The notes under the pieces were generated by a model. It was not told the DNA's origin and ran no database searches. It worked only from the letters and a program-made list of their open reading frames with translations. A program made the translations under genes and the position numbers. Of a stretch of 64,000 nt of DNA, positions 26,051 to 35,744 are shown piece after piece (the stretch's first letter is position 1; the number at the start of each line of letters is the position of its first letter). The stretch is from Candidatus Thorarchaeota archaeon (lineage in GTDB: Archaea > Asgardarchaeota > Thorarchaeia > Thorarchaeales > Thorarchaeaceae). The stretch spans positions 1 through 64,000 of the forward strand of contig JAEOUN010000051.1 in NCBI GenBank assembly GCA_016839245.1. Reading direction: 5' to 3'.

Positions 26051-26420
26051 CTTGCAGCCCCACTTTTTGGCCCTCGGACTCTCTCATGAAGACATATTAC
26101 ATCTTCGGAGACGGAATAAAATCGCGCCCTTTGTAATTCTATTCCTTATTCTTATAGTTAAACATGTATCTATTTTGTTTCAAGTTAATCTCGCATCATT
26201 TTGTTCATTTTGTTGGAGGCGAGAATAATCTATTATGATAAAACGATAGAGCTAGATTACTACACAGGCAACACTTATTGCATACTATATAGAACATCGC
26301 CGAATTCAAGGAATATCGTTAAATTATTGAAAGGAGGTTATTTTAGAAACAAGCAATTCGCGCCGCTATCTGCGATGTTCATAAGCATTATAGATTAACC
26401 AGTTTATAGCCTGTGATATA
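26051..26420. other. Gene-free divergent promoter region
   Basis: A 370-base AT-rich stretch between the divergently transcribed AAA+/SMC operon and the MoxR operon. It contains TATA-like CATTATAG about 35 bases before the MoxR ATG and an isolated AAAGGAGG near 26328 with no suitable start codon after it. A 65-codon frame from TTG 26201 has no ribosome-binding site and no recognisable content. Otherwise I see nothing specific. Confidence 0.4.
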
Positions 26421-28130
26421 ATGAGTAATCCTTCAATGACATTACGAGACCTTGTCATTAGTATCATTACTACAATAGAGAGTAGAGGTCTCTTTGTTCA
26501 TTCAACAGACCTAGAAATAAAATACACAACGGGTAGTGGGAAAGATAAACCACAGATTACAAGACTTCCTTTAATTGCTGGTGCCTGTGTTCTTAATGCA
26601 TTAGTACCACGGTCTGCTATGTTAATGGTTGGTGGTCATGGCGGCGGAAAGACAACATTAGCAAAGTTACTTGGTCGTATGATGACCGGAAAAAGCTTGG
26701 AAGAGATTGATGATGGCATCCTTCGAGGTCATCCCCAATTAACTGAAGAAAAGATGGTTGCGACTCTGCGTCCAGGTCCTCTCATGAAAGAAGGAGTTGA
26801 AGTTGTTGTCTGGCGTTCATTCATTACTGGATTTTGGAAGATCATTGATGAAGTAAATAGACTAACTCCTTACTCTCAGAATATTCTACTATCTCTGCTA
26901 GCAGAAGGTGAGGTGAAGTATTATGATGAAGTGAAGCGGTGTGAAGAGTTCTGCCTTTATGCTACACTCAATCCATCTGATAGTGGTACCTTCGAAATGG
27001 GCCCACCTTTTCTTGACCGTTTTGGAATTGCGGTACCAATTACAATGCCAACAGTGAGTGATCTTGAGTTAATTCTTGCTTCACGAGATGAGCGATTATT
27101 TGGATTCGATGAACTATGGCAAGTACCCGCAATTCTTACCGAGGAAAAACTATTGACAATCTGGAATCTCGCAGATAAGGTTTCAGTATCACCTGAGGCA
27201 TCAGAATATATGCGATCACTAGTGCGTGAGTTTGGTGCTTGCATTAGAGCAGATAAGAGTCAGTCCTCTGGACTTACTGTTGAAACTGGATTATGCGATG
27301 GATGTCATTTTAATACAGCAAAAAGCGTCTGCAATAAAGTCATCATTCCTTTGAGTGTCCGAGCAGTAAAGGATCTTAATCGATATTCAAAAGCGGCTGC
27401 GTGGCTTGTTGGTGCTCAAGAAGTAAGTATAGAGGTTGTAAAATCATTGGCTCCTCTTGTTTTCTGGCACAGGACACGCTTTGTCAGAGATGAACTTGAG
27501 AGGTCTCCATTCTATGGGAATGCTTACAATTTCACACAACATCTAGTCGAATTAGCTTCAGCGAGATTTGCTCAACGAACTGTGGCATTAGAATTGATTG
27601 AGAATCTAAAACATGGCAATGAATCAAAAGACACTCAAGAGCAGCTTAAAGAAATGGCAAAAAGTGATTTACTTGTAAGACTGGATTATGCGGACCTTGC
27701 TAAGGAATTGAAGAAGCCAAAGTATGCTAAAACCGTCCAAGATATTGAACATAGCATCAAGAGTCAGAATGTCGATAAACTCAGTGAAATTCATAGTGAA
27801 CTACAACAAAATACTGATTTTCCAAATCGAAGTATGTTATTGAAAGCTGTATCTGAGGCACTTCATCGTCTTACATTAACCCAGTTTGAGATTACCTTTG
27901 AACAATGGCAGGATTTATGGACTACAATTGGTGTCAGCTACCCAAAATTAACACCAATTCTTAAAGAAACCCTAAGTGCGCCAAAGAGGAAAGTACTGAG
28001 AATTGATGGTCTAACACTTGTAATTTATGTCACTGGCGATTCTCCAGAGTCTTCAGTATTTTTAGAAATCTCTGGCGGTTCTGAAGCGATTAAACTAAAA
28101 AACGAACTTAAGTCACATCTCAGCTCCTAG
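26421..28130 (+). CDS. MoxR-type AAA+ ATPase
   Basis: 569 residues. Walker A GGHGGGKTT near residue 71, Walker B WKIIDEVNRL, sensor LYATLNPSD and an arginine-finger region FLDRFGIAVPI are all intact. Between about 275 and 305 is an unusual cysteine cluster (CDGCHFNTAKSVC preceded by another Cys), a possible metal site not typical of MoxR. A helical C-terminal extension of 250 residues follows. MoxR ATPases act with VWA partners to insert metals or remodel protein complexes; the VWA partner is the next gene, a few bases away. Confidence 0.87.
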   Translation: MSNPSMTLRDLVISIITTIESRGLFVHSTDLEIKYTTGSGKDKPQITRLPLIAGACVLNALVPRSAMLMVGGHGGGKTTLAKLLGRMMTGKSLEEIDDGILRGHPQLTEEKMVATLRPGPLMKEGVEVVVWRSFITGFWKIIDEVNRLTPYSQNILLSLLAEGEVKYYDEVKRCEEFCLYATLNPSDSGTFEMGPPFLDRFGIAVPITMPTVSDLELILASRDERLFGFDELWQVPAILTEEKLLTIWNLADKVSVSPEASEYMRSLVREFGACIRADKSQSSGLTVETGLCDGCHFNTAKSVCNKVIIPLSVRAVKDLNRYSKAAAWLVGAQEVSIEVVKSLAPLVFWHRTRFVRDELERSPFYGNAYNFTQHLVELASARFAQRTVALELIENLKHGNESKDTQEQLKEMAKSDLLVRLDYADLAKELKKPKYAKTVQDIEHSIKSQNVDKLSEIHSELQQNTDFPNRSMLLKAVSEALHRLTLTQFEITFEQWQDLWTTIGVSYPKLTPILKETLSAPKRKVLRIDGLTLVIYVTGDSPESSVFLEISGGSEAIKLKNELKSHLSS

Positions 28131-28141
28131 AGGTGTATCCG

Positions 28142-29881
28142 ATGGAATCCATAGATGATCAATTGGTCAGTATTGAATCACTCAAGGATATAGCTAGGAT
28201 TGCTTGGTTTCAGGCAATTAGCGATTTTTATTATCCCCCTCTTCCAGAACCTGAGATTGAGCATGATAATAAAACTGCAAGTTTCTTTTACATTGATTCC
28301 CAAAACTGGCGTGTTCATCTGAATACCGTTGGTGTTCCACTTCATCTAAACACTGAAGAGGCTCAGTCCTATCTTGTTTCTGTATGTCATCATGAAATAC
28401 AGCATTACCTTCTCTGTCCCTATGATGGTGTGATGAATGGACGTATGTTCTCTGCAGCAAGGAGATATGTGAATGATGAGACCGCCATGTTTGTATGCAA
28501 TCTCTATGCAGACTTTGTTGTTGATTCTAATCTTCTTAATCGATTCCCAAATCTTACTCATTCAAGAATTAATACTTCAATTCATGATTCCGCGATGAGA
28601 GTAAGTGCCCCTAGCGATTTATGGATGTTAATTGTCACCTGCTACAGATTGATGTGGGGCTTTCCAATTCCCATAATTCTAACAGTTAGAGAGGATATAA
28701 TTGAGGTATCAACTCAGATTGTTGATGTTGCTAGGAAATCAATAAACAACGAGCATCACTGGCCTAAGGCATGTAACAAAATCGCAGAAATAATCTCCAA
28801 GTGGCTACCCAAGGATTCTGAGGGATTATTGGGCCATCTCTCACAAAACCAAATTACAATCGAGTCAATTGATGTTGAAGGTAGTTCGAGACTAGTTGAT
28901 GTACCTCTTGATGTTGATGCTGTCATGGGAAGTCCTGTAGAAGCAAGAAATGGGGACATGGCTCGTAAATGTTTCGATGCCCCCAATACAGCCAGTCTTG
29001 ACGAAGAGATGGAACGGCTAGCAATTGAAGTAGAACAAATGGATGGAGATATTGAAGATTTACAAGGTGTCTATTTTACTGCAGGTGTTGGGCCTGCTGG
29101 TGCGGAATGGACACGTTTCTGGTATCGTGCTAAGGCCTATGGTACGATTAGGTTCGAAGTGCAATCCTCGAAATCCACAGGATATGTTCCTTTAATGCCG
29201 AAAGTCTGGCGACTCGGAGATCCCATCGAAGATCTTGACATTGTCCAATCTCTCCAAGCATTTCCTATCCTTATCCCAAATAGATCAACACGTAAGTGGC
29301 AGCGCTATGAGACCTTTAGAAACGCAAGTTCATATTCACCTCCTGATATGTTGCTGGTTATAGATTCGTCCGGTTCAATGACATGGGCTATGAGATCTAA
29401 AACAATCGCAGGTGAATATCATACGGCTCTTGTTTCTGCATTTGCCGCTATGGACTTTGCATTTCGTCATGGATGTAGAGTATCAGCAATCAATTTCTCA
29501 GATGGTACACGATCAAGTGACTGGTCAAAAGAACGGAAACTTGCTGAAGAGGTGCTGCTCTCCTATCAAGGAGGCGGAACAGTTGCTCCAGTCAAAGAGA
29601 TCGTAAAGCACTGTGATACTGCAGAATCCGATGTTGTTGTACTCCTTATCACAGATGCTGAGGTACACAATTGGAAACAGATGGTTGATACTGTAAGCAC
29701 GTTGGCCAAACGCGGACACAAACTATTCTTGTTTCATATAGGTTCTGGTGGAGGTTCTAGGACATCTAAAATCCATCAGGCCTTACAGACAGCTGGTGCG
29801 GCAGTATATCCAATAAAATCTGTAAAGGACTTACCTGGATTAGTAGTACGAGAGGTAAATACAATCTATAGTAGATTCTGA
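28142..29881 (+). CDS. HEXXH metallopeptidase-like plus VWA domain protein, MoxR partner
   Basis: About 579 residues. The N-terminal domain contains a zinc-protease motif HEIQH (residues 84-88, preceded by CH) within a region resembling putative metallopeptidase domains of VWA-associated proteins. The C-terminal 180 residues form a VWA domain with MIDAS motif DSSGSMT, a later TDAE and a glycine-rich hinge. The ATG at 28142 has GAGGTG six bases upstream; a GTG at 28133 is possible. It directly follows the MoxR gene. Together they look like an ATPase-cochaperone pair, here with possible proteolytic or metal-binding activity built in. Confidence 0.82.
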   Translation: MESIDDQLVSIESLKDIARIAWFQAISDFYYPPLPEPEIEHDNKTASFFYIDSQNWRVHLNTVGVPLHLNTEEAQSYLVSVCHHEIQHYLLCPYDGVMNGRMFSAARRYVNDETAMFVCNLYADFVVDSNLLNRFPNLTHSRINTSIHDSAMRVSAPSDLWMLIVTCYRLMWGFPIPIILTVREDIIEVSTQIVDVARKSINNEHHWPKACNKIAEIISKWLPKDSEGLLGHLSQNQITIESIDVEGSSRLVDVPLDVDAVMGSPVEARNGDMARKCFDAPNTASLDEEMERLAIEVEQMDGDIEDLQGVYFTAGVGPAGAEWTRFWYRAKAYGTIRFEVQSSKSTGYVPLMPKVWRLGDPIEDLDIVQSLQAFPILIPNRSTRKWQRYETFRNASSYSPPDMLLVIDSSGSMTWAMRSKTIAGEYHTALVSAFAAMDFAFRHGCRVSAINFSDGTRSSDWSKERKLAEEVLLSYQGGGTVAPVKEIVKHCDTAESDVVVLLITDAEVHNWKQMVDTVSTLAKRGHKLFLFHIGSGGGSRTSKIHQALQTAGAAVYPIKSVKDLPGLVVREVNTIYSRF

Positions 29882-29945
29882 ATGATACAGCGTCATCATA
29901 ACTTTTATCTCGCACGTCATTGCGCTCTTGATTTGTTCCCCTCAG

Positions 29946-29951
29946 TATATA
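29946..29951 (+). promoter_or_regulatory. TATA box of the nfnAB-like operon
   Basis: TATATA inside a small inverted repeat CCCTC/GAGGG (29939-29943, 29952-29956), 26 bases before the ATG of the next gene. This spacing predicts a nearly leaderless transcript, although GAGG also lies nine bases before the ATG. Confidence 0.5.
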
Positions 29952-29976
29952 GAGGGTCTAGTTGAGGCTTTGATCA

Positions 29977-30819
29977 ATGTACGAAATCTTAGACAAAAAA
30001 GTACTCAATGACATAACCAAGATGATGGTTGTGAAAGCACCAGAAATAGCTCGAGTATGCAGACCTGGTCAATTTGTCATGATTCGAGTGAATGAAACTG
30101 GTGAGCGATTTCCTCTCACTCTGGCTGATTTTGACCGTGAGAAGGGGACAATTACTATCACCTTCCAAGAGGTGGGAAAGTCCACACGGTTGCTTGGTAG
30201 TCTTGAGGTTGGCGATTATCTTCATGACTTTATTGGTCCGTTAGGAAAACCCTCGCCAACAGACAAGGTCTATGGTACTGTGGTTGCTGTCGGAGGAGGA
30301 TGTGGTAGTGCAATTGTATATCCTGTAGCACGTGCATTCAAAGAGGCAGGCAATTATCTCATCACAATTAATGGTGCAAGGACCATGGATTTACTCATCT
30401 ACAGAGATGAAATGAAAACAATTAGTGATGAATTCTATGAAACCACGGATGATGGTACCTGCGGTACTCATGGATTTGTTACAACCGTTCTCGGAGATCT
30501 CATCAAGCAAGGCCGTAAGATTGACCTTGTCTTTGCAGTCGGACCTGTTCCAATGATGAAGTTTGTTGCTAAGACTACCGAAGAATCAAAGATACACACT
30601 ATTGTTAGTTTAAACAGCATTATGGTAGATGGAACTGGAATGTGTGGGGCTTGTCGTGTGACTGTTGGTGGACAGATGAAATTCGCGTGTGTCGACGGAC
30701 CCGAGTTTGATGGTCATCAGGTTGATTTTGGTGAACTGATGGACCGATTACAAGCTTATGTTGATAAGGAAGCCATATCGAATGAACTCTGGGAGAGAGA
30801 AAAAGGAGGTGCTGAGTGA
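29977..30819 (+). CDS. NfnA-like ferredoxin:NADP+ oxidoreductase subunit (FAD/2Fe-2S)
   Basis: 280 residues. The N-terminal FAD domain has RPGQFVMIR and RFPLTLADFD, the NAD(P)-binding part has VAVGGGCGSAIVYPVARAF, and a C-terminal [2Fe-2S] site lies at GMCGACRVTVGG...FACVDGPEFDGH. It belongs to the family of NfnA, sulfide dehydrogenase and cytosolic hydrogenase gamma subunits. With the next gene it probably transfers electrons between ferredoxin, NADH and NADPH, by bifurcation if it is a true Nfn. The stop overlaps the next ATG, so the two are tightly coupled. Confidence 0.88.
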   Translation: MYEILDKKVLNDITKMMVVKAPEIARVCRPGQFVMIRVNETGERFPLTLADFDREKGTITITFQEVGKSTRLLGSLEVGDYLHDFIGPLGKPSPTDKVYGTVVAVGGGCGSAIVYPVARAFKEAGNYLITINGARTMDLLIYRDEMKTISDEFYETTDDGTCGTHGFVTTVLGDLIKQGRKIDLVFAVGPVPMMKFVAKTTEESKIHTIVSLNSIMVDGTGMCGACRVTVGGQMKFACVDGPEFDGHQVDFGELMDRLQAYVDKEAISNELWEREKGGAE

Positions 30820-32246
30820 TGGCAGATGATAACAAAGACACGGCTGCAAAGAGAGAGCGAAAGCCTCCGACAAAGAAAATTCCAATGCCTGAACAAGATC
30901 CAAGGGATCGAAGTCACAATTTTGATGAAGTTGCACTTGGTTATACTACCGAGCAGGCAATAGCTGAAGCTGAGAAATGTATGCAATGCAGAAATCCAAA
31001 ATGCGTCAGTGGCTGTCCTGTAGAGGTGCCAATTAGGGATTTCATAGGTTTAATTCGTGAGGGCAAGTTTATGGAAGCGGCTGCAAAGATCAAGGAGACC
31101 AATAGTCTTCCAGCAGTCTGTGGAAGGGTATGTCCTCAGGAAACCCAGTGTGAACAATCCTGTATCTACGGTATTCGGAACGAGCCAATTGCAATTGGTC
31201 GACTGGAGCGTTTTGTTGCTGATTATGCTCGATTACACAGTGAGCCACTACCAGAACTTACTCCAAAGAATGGGAAGAAGGTGGCAATTATCGGAGCTGG
31301 TCCAGCTGGTCTTACATGCGCTGGAGATCTTATCAAGATGGGCTATGATGTGACAATATTTGAGGCATTCCACAGGGCTGGTGGAGTTCTCGTATATGGT
31401 ATTCCCGAGTTTAGGCTACCAAAGGAAATTGTTCAAGCAGAGGTGGAATTCTTAGAGAAGCTTGGAGTAGAAGTCAAACTAAATCATGTCATTGGCAAGA
31501 TTCGAACAATTCCTGAGCTCATGGAAAAAGATGGATATCAAGCTATCTTCGTGGGTAGTGGAGCTGGTGCTCCTAATTTCATGAGAATTCCAGGAATGAA
31601 TCTGACAACAGTGTTTTCTGCAAACGAGTTCCTCACTCGTGTCAACCTCATGAAAGCCTACAAATTCCCAGAATACGATACACCTGTTCGTGTGGGTAAG
31701 AAAGTTGCTGTCATTGGTGGAGGAAACGTGGCCATGGATGCTGCGCGTACCTCTCTCAGGCTCGGAGCTGATGAAGTGACTATAGTCTATCGCCGCTCGC
31801 GCGAAGAACTCCCTGCACGTGCTGAAGAGGTTCATCACGCTGAAGAAGAAGGCGTCAAGTTTCATTTTCTGGTGAATCCAATCAAAGTCCTTGGTGACGA
31901 TAAGCGACATGTAGTAGGAATGGAGTGTCTGCACATGGAACTTGGAGAGCCTGATGAGTCAGGAAGAAGACGACCTGTACCAATTGAGGGTTCAGAGTTT
32001 GTTATCGATGTAGATATGGTAATTGTAGCCATTGGTAACTCTCCTAATCCAATCATCCCTCAATCTACACCTGGTCTTGAAATCTCAAAATGGGGCACTA
32101 TCGTTGTGAATGAAGAAACGGGAATGACCTCAATATCTGGTGTCTTTGCAGGTGGTGACATTGTCACTGGAGCTGCGACAGTCATAAGTGCAATGGGTGC
32201 TGGCAAGACTGCAGCACGCGGTATCCATGAATACCTCAACAAATGA
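30819..32246 (+). CDS. NfnB-like / glutamate synthase small-subunit-like oxidoreductase
   Basis: 475 residues. The N-terminal iron-sulfur domain has cysteine clusters CMQCRNPKCVSGCPV and CGRVCPQETQCEQSC. It is followed by an FAD site (VAIIGAGPAGLTCAGDL), the GGVLVYGIPEFRLP motif and an NADPH site (VAVIGGGNVAMDAART). The family includes NfnB, GltD and sulfide dehydrogenase alpha. In this operon the NfnB role is most likely: bifurcating transhydrogenase feeding NADPH from ferredoxin and NADH. The start ATG at 30819 overlaps the previous TGA and has AAAGGAGGTG upstream. Confidence 0.9.
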   Translation: MADDNKDTAAKRERKPPTKKIPMPEQDPRDRSHNFDEVALGYTTEQAIAEAEKCMQCRNPKCVSGCPVEVPIRDFIGLIREGKFMEAAAKIKETNSLPAVCGRVCPQETQCEQSCIYGIRNEPIAIGRLERFVADYARLHSEPLPELTPKNGKKVAIIGAGPAGLTCAGDLIKMGYDVTIFEAFHRAGGVLVYGIPEFRLPKEIVQAEVEFLEKLGVEVKLNHVIGKIRTIPELMEKDGYQAIFVGSGAGAPNFMRIPGMNLTTVFSANEFLTRVNLMKAYKFPEYDTPVRVGKKVAVIGGGNVAMDAARTSLRLGADEVTIVYRRSREELPARAEEVHHAEEEGVKFHFLVNPIKVLGDDKRHVVGMECLHMELGEPDESGRRRPVPIEGSEFVIDVDMVIVAIGNSPNPIIPQSTPGLEISKWGTIVVNEETGMTSISGVFAGGDIVTGAATVISAMGAGKTAARGIHEYLNK

Positions 32247-32250
32247 TATA

Positions 32251-32271
32251 GTTGGGAGTTTTACTCCCAAC
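32251..32271 (+). terminator. Terminator after nfnAB-like genes
   Basis: GTTGGGAGT/ACTCCCAAC hairpin with a TTT loop (9 bp perfect stem), five bases after the stop, followed by CTTTCTATTTTC. Confidence 0.75.
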
Positions 32272-32376
32272 CTTTCTATTTTCGACTCTTGAAAGAAGAG
32301 TATCATACACCAAGAAATGCATTGATATAGATAAGCAGTTACAAGTGACTGTGTAAAATCCAGAGTGTGGTATTGT

Positions 32377-33894
32377 ATGAAGTCTAAACCTATCAGCACC
32401 AATGAGATGAGGTCACTAGAACGTAATGCACAGTACCTTGGTATTTCGCATAGTCTTCTCATGCAGATAGCTGGAAGAGAGGTAGCTAGAGTAATCATTG
32501 ATACAGAAAATATTGAAGGTAAATCTGTAGTTATTCTATCAGGTCTCGGAGGAAATGGCGGTGATGGTCTTGTTGCTGCTCGATATCTTGACGAGGTCGG
32601 AGCAAAGGTTCGAGTCTTCTTACTCGGTCACGAAAAAGCTATTTCTAATGAAGACACTCAAATGAATTGGGATATTCTAAGAAATTTGAAATGTATCAGT
32701 ATGGCTTCTCTTCAGACTGAATCAGATGTCAAGTCTTGCAGACCAATCTTGGATGCTGATATTATTATTGACGGATTAATGGGATTTGGTCTTCATTCTA
32801 CACTTCGAGAACCTCTTCTTACTGCTGTCAAAACAATCAACAAATCCAATGCTATCAAGTACTCAATTGATATGCCAACAGGAATTGATTCAGATACAGG
32901 TGAGGTTCATGGAGCTGCTGTTATCGCAGATCATACCATCTCTCTACATGCAGAAAAGCAGGGCTTAGCACATGCCTTAAAATATGCAGGAAAATCCCAT
33001 GTTGTAACAATAGGCATACCCAGAGAGGCGTCCTATACATGCGGACCTGGGGATCTCCTGCCTTTCAACAAGCCACGGAAATCGAGTGCAAAGAAGGGGG
33101 ACTTTGGGCGTATCCTTGTTATAGGTGGCAGCGATGTCTATTCAGGTGCACCTGCTCTTTCAGGGATGGCTGCTCTTCGTACTGGATCTGACCTTGTAAG
33201 TATTCTCGCACCGGAACCAGTCGTTTCTGCAATTCGTGAATATAGCCCCAACCTGATGGTCACTAGTTTAGGTACAAAGATACTCCAACGTGAAACTACA
33301 GATTTGGTACTTGAGATGATAGCTAAGAATAATGCTATTGCTTTCGGTCCTGGATTGGGGAACCACCCTGACACAATAACATCTGTGAAAACACTTGTGC
33401 AAAAGATTGTTGAACTGAAAAAACCACTAGTTCTCGATGCTGATGGGCTTAAAGCAATCGAAGGATCTGGTATTAAGATGAATCCTGAATTTGTAGTTCT
33501 TACACCTCACTGGGGAGAGCTAAAAACAATAATGGATGTTGACCTTGGCGATCCTGAAGATCTAGATAATCGTATCAAGAGAGCAAAAGATGCGGCACAA
33601 AAGTATCAAGCAATTATACTCCTTAAAGGTCACATCGATGTGATTGCAAATCCCTCTGGTCAATATAAAATTAATCGGACAGGAGTCCCAGCGATGACTG
33701 TTGGTGGAACAGGAGATGTCTTGACAGGGATTATCGCCTCACTTATGTCTCGTCATCCCAATGCCTTTGAAGCTAGTTGTGCAGGCGCGTTCATATCTGG
33801 TCTTGCTGGCGAACTTGCAGCCAGTGCTCTTGGTGACCATATTGTCGCTACGGACTGCATTGAACGAATCCCAGATGTATTTACCAAGTTCTAA
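32377..33894 (+). CDS. nnr: Bifunctional NAD(P)H-hydrate epimerase/dehydratase
   Basis: About 505 residues. The N-terminal epimerase (YjeF_N, about 1-215) has GLGGNGGDGLVAARYL and MPTGIDSDTGEVHG. The C-terminal dehydratase (ribokinase-like, about 230-505) has AFGPGLGNHPDT, LDADGLKAI and GGTGDVLTGIIASLM. The enzyme repairs hydrated NADH and NADPH using ADP (or ATP) in the dehydratase step. The ATG at 32377 is preferred to GTG 32365, although no strong ribosome-binding site is seen. It sits between the NADPH-producing operon and a CoA gene, and its 3' end faces the latter. Confidence 0.93.
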   Translation: MKSKPISTNEMRSLERNAQYLGISHSLLMQIAGREVARVIIDTENIEGKSVVILSGLGGNGGDGLVAARYLDEVGAKVRVFLLGHEKAISNEDTQMNWDILRNLKCISMASLQTESDVKSCRPILDADIIIDGLMGFGLHSTLREPLLTAVKTINKSNAIKYSIDMPTGIDSDTGEVHGAAVIADHTISLHAEKQGLAHALKYAGKSHVVTIGIPREASYTCGPGDLLPFNKPRKSSAKKGDFGRILVIGGSDVYSGAPALSGMAALRTGSDLVSILAPEPVVSAIREYSPNLMVTSLGTKILQRETTDLVLEMIAKNNAIAFGPGLGNHPDTITSVKTLVQKIVELKKPLVLDADGLKAIEGSGIKMNPEFVVLTPHWGELKTIMDVDLGDPEDLDNRIKRAKDAAQKYQAIILLKGHIDVIANPSGQYKINRTGVPAMTVGGTGDVLTGIIASLMSRHPNAFEASCAGAFISGLAGELAASALGDHIVATDCIERIPDVFTKF

Positions 33895-33911
33895 GATAAA
33901 GAATCAAATAT

Positions 33912-34907
33912 TTAGACAATGATTGGCATGTGTTCAAGAAGTTTTCGAGCAATGCTTTGGTTCTCTTCAGTAACTGGCACCCATACTACGCCTTCGTTGG
34001 GCTGACCATAGAGGACTACTGATCCTTCTGGTGCGAGTAGTACTGCTGGAAATCCAAGAAGATCCTCCTCCCCATCAACTGAGATTAGTGTTGTTTTCTC
34101 ATTATCAATTGCTGTAGCTATTGTTGACCATGCTTCAGGATATATTACTGCAGCTGGATTATAAATCAAATATTCTTTCTCTGCTACGAATTCCCTATCA
34201 TACTTACCTCGTTTTGTTATTCCATCTATAAGCATAACTTGAGGCGTAAACCCTTCTTCCAAGATTGTAGCAGTTGTCACATCTCCAACAGTGATAACCA
34301 CTTCTGGGGTCTCATCATTTAATCGTCTCACAACTTCTCTTTCAGGTACGCAATCTCTTGTGCAATACAAATCTCCCTTGGGTTGTTTCAATTCTGACCG
34401 TTTATCTACTTGAAGTAGACGTGGTGATTCAGTCGTACCCACTAATTTACATCCTTGTCTATCAATCTCTCCACGTCTTATTCGTGCTGAGGCAATTTTT
34501 TCTCCATCATTGGCTCGAACAGGTTTTAGGAATTCAATGGTGTCCTCAACACTAAGTTTCTGTTTTCGTAATTCTAGTGCTCCTGATTGAATCTCTGTAC
34601 AGCAAGGTCCTTCATACATTAAAAAATTGAGACTTCCTCGAATTTTTAGAAGTTCATCTTTTTTTGATAGTGCCTTGACCTCAACAATATCCTCAAGTTT
34701 GCAGTCACTCAAATACTCCCTTAATCTTGCCTCTCTGACTTCCGTGGGTTGAATGATTTGTTGTAGCTCCAAATTTTGTCCTATTAATTCACCATCTGTC
34801 ACTACCACAATCGGATCTTTCTCTTCAACAAGCCGATCTATCATGATATGATGTCCTAGATGCAGCCTATCAAAGAGATTCATCGCCCACATTGCCAAAT
34901 CTGTCAC
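33912..34907 (-). CDS. Fused phosphopantetheine adenylyltransferase and DUF359 dephospho-CoA kinase
   Basis: 331 residues in two domains. Residues 1-155 are a nucleotidyltransferase with FDRLHLGHH (HxGH) and the C-terminal IASARIRRGEIDRQG, as in archaeal adenylyltransferases. Residues 165-331 are DUF359, the archaeal GTP-dependent dephospho-CoA kinase family (VITVGDVTTATILEEGFTPQVMLIDGITKRG). Together these are the last two steps of CoA synthesis in one chain. Oddity: the glycines of the usual GGTFD start are replaced (WAMNLFD), so the first strand/loop is atypical. The start is GTG at 34907; no better one is seen upstream. Confidence 0.82.
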   Translation of the reverse strand: MTDLAMWAMNLFDRLHLGHHIMIDRLVEEKDPIVVVTDGELIGQNLELQQIIQPTEVREARLREYLSDCKLEDIVEVKALSKKDELLKIRGSLNFLMYEGPCCTEIQSGALELRKQKLSVEDTIEFLKPVRANDGEKIASARIRRGEIDRQGCKLVGTTESPRLLQVDKRSELKQPKGDLYCTRDCVPEREVVRRLNDETPEVVITVGDVTTATILEEGFTPQVMLIDGITKRGKYDREFVAEKEYLIYNPAAVIYPEAWSTIATAIDNEKTTLISVDGEEDLLGFPAVLLAPEGSVVLYGQPNEGVVWVPVTEENQSIARKLLEHMPIIV

Positions 34908-35044
34908 AATTTTAATTCAGCATTTGACACATTTAATCTTCTTGTTATTATTCTATTCTTTGATAGCGGATTGCTTGTGTTTTTTAGAACACTTAATATT
35001 CTTGTTTTTCGTTTCAAATCGCGTAGTAAAGGATGTAGTATATC

Positions 35045-35734
35045 GTGAAGATACTAGCTGTAGCTGATGTTCATTGTCCAAGATTCTTAATTGAGTTCAA
35101 ACAATCTCTAGCTCTACAAAGTACTCCCGATTTACTTCTTTTTGCTGGTGATATGGTAAGCCGTGGAAAAGCTGAGGAATACACAACAATTCTAGACCTT
35201 ATCGACGCTCGACTTGGTACTGGCTTTCCTATTGTCGCATGTTTTGGTAATGAAGAATATAATGAGGTTAGAAAAGAGATTCTCTCAATTGTTGGAGACC
35301 GTATGTTGTTTCTCGATGAGAAATCATTCACTTTCCAAGTGCGAACCGAAGCCATAGGGATTGTTGGAACTCAAGGGTCTCTTGATAAGGCTACTACATG
35401 GCAAAGACGAAATATTCCCAGCATCAAGGGAATATTCGAGAGAAGAGCAAAGAGAGCTGCATCTCTCCTTAAAAAAATCGACAAAAAAGTGGATCACAAA
35501 ATTCTTCTTATGCACTATAGCCCCTGCTTAGAAACTTGCGTAGGCGAGGATGAAAGAGCCTTTTCTTGGCTTGGAAGTCGAAAATTCTACAATGTTGTTC
35601 TCAATCAACAACCTGATTTAGTAATTCACGGACACGTTCACAACGCAATAAAACATAGTGCAAAGATAGGAGCCACATCAGTATATAATGTGGCCCTACC
35701 TGCTGTCGGTGGTATCACTGAGTTGAATCTCTAA
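35045..35734 (+). CDS. Metallophosphoesterase
   Basis: 229 residues, a compact calcineurin-like phosphoesterase. The ordered metal ligands are visible: VADVHCP, AGDMVSRG, GNEEYNE, MHYSPC and HGHVHN. The GNE replaces the common GNHD. The substrate is unknown; archaeal members act on cyclic nucleotides or phospho-monoesters/diesters. GTG start. It diverges from the CoA gene across a 137-base AT-rich promoter region and converges with the DUF35 gene 10 bases away. Confidence 0.88.
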   Translation: MKILAVADVHCPRFLIEFKQSLALQSTPDLLLFAGDMVSRGKAEEYTTILDLIDARLGTGFPIVACFGNEEYNEVRKEILSIVGDRMLFLDEKSFTFQVRTEAIGIVGTQGSLDKATTWQRRNIPSIKGIFERRAKRAASLLKKIDKKVDHKILLMHYSPCLETCVGEDERAFSWLGSRKFYNVVLNQQPDLVIHGHVHNAIKHSAKIGATSVYNVALPAVGGITELNL

Positions 35735-35744
35735 TAGTTAAATC

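Noticed and set aside
26201..26398. 65-codon frame in the divergent promoter region
   Set aside because: TTG start without ribosome-binding site, no recognisable motif, in promoter DNA of two operons.
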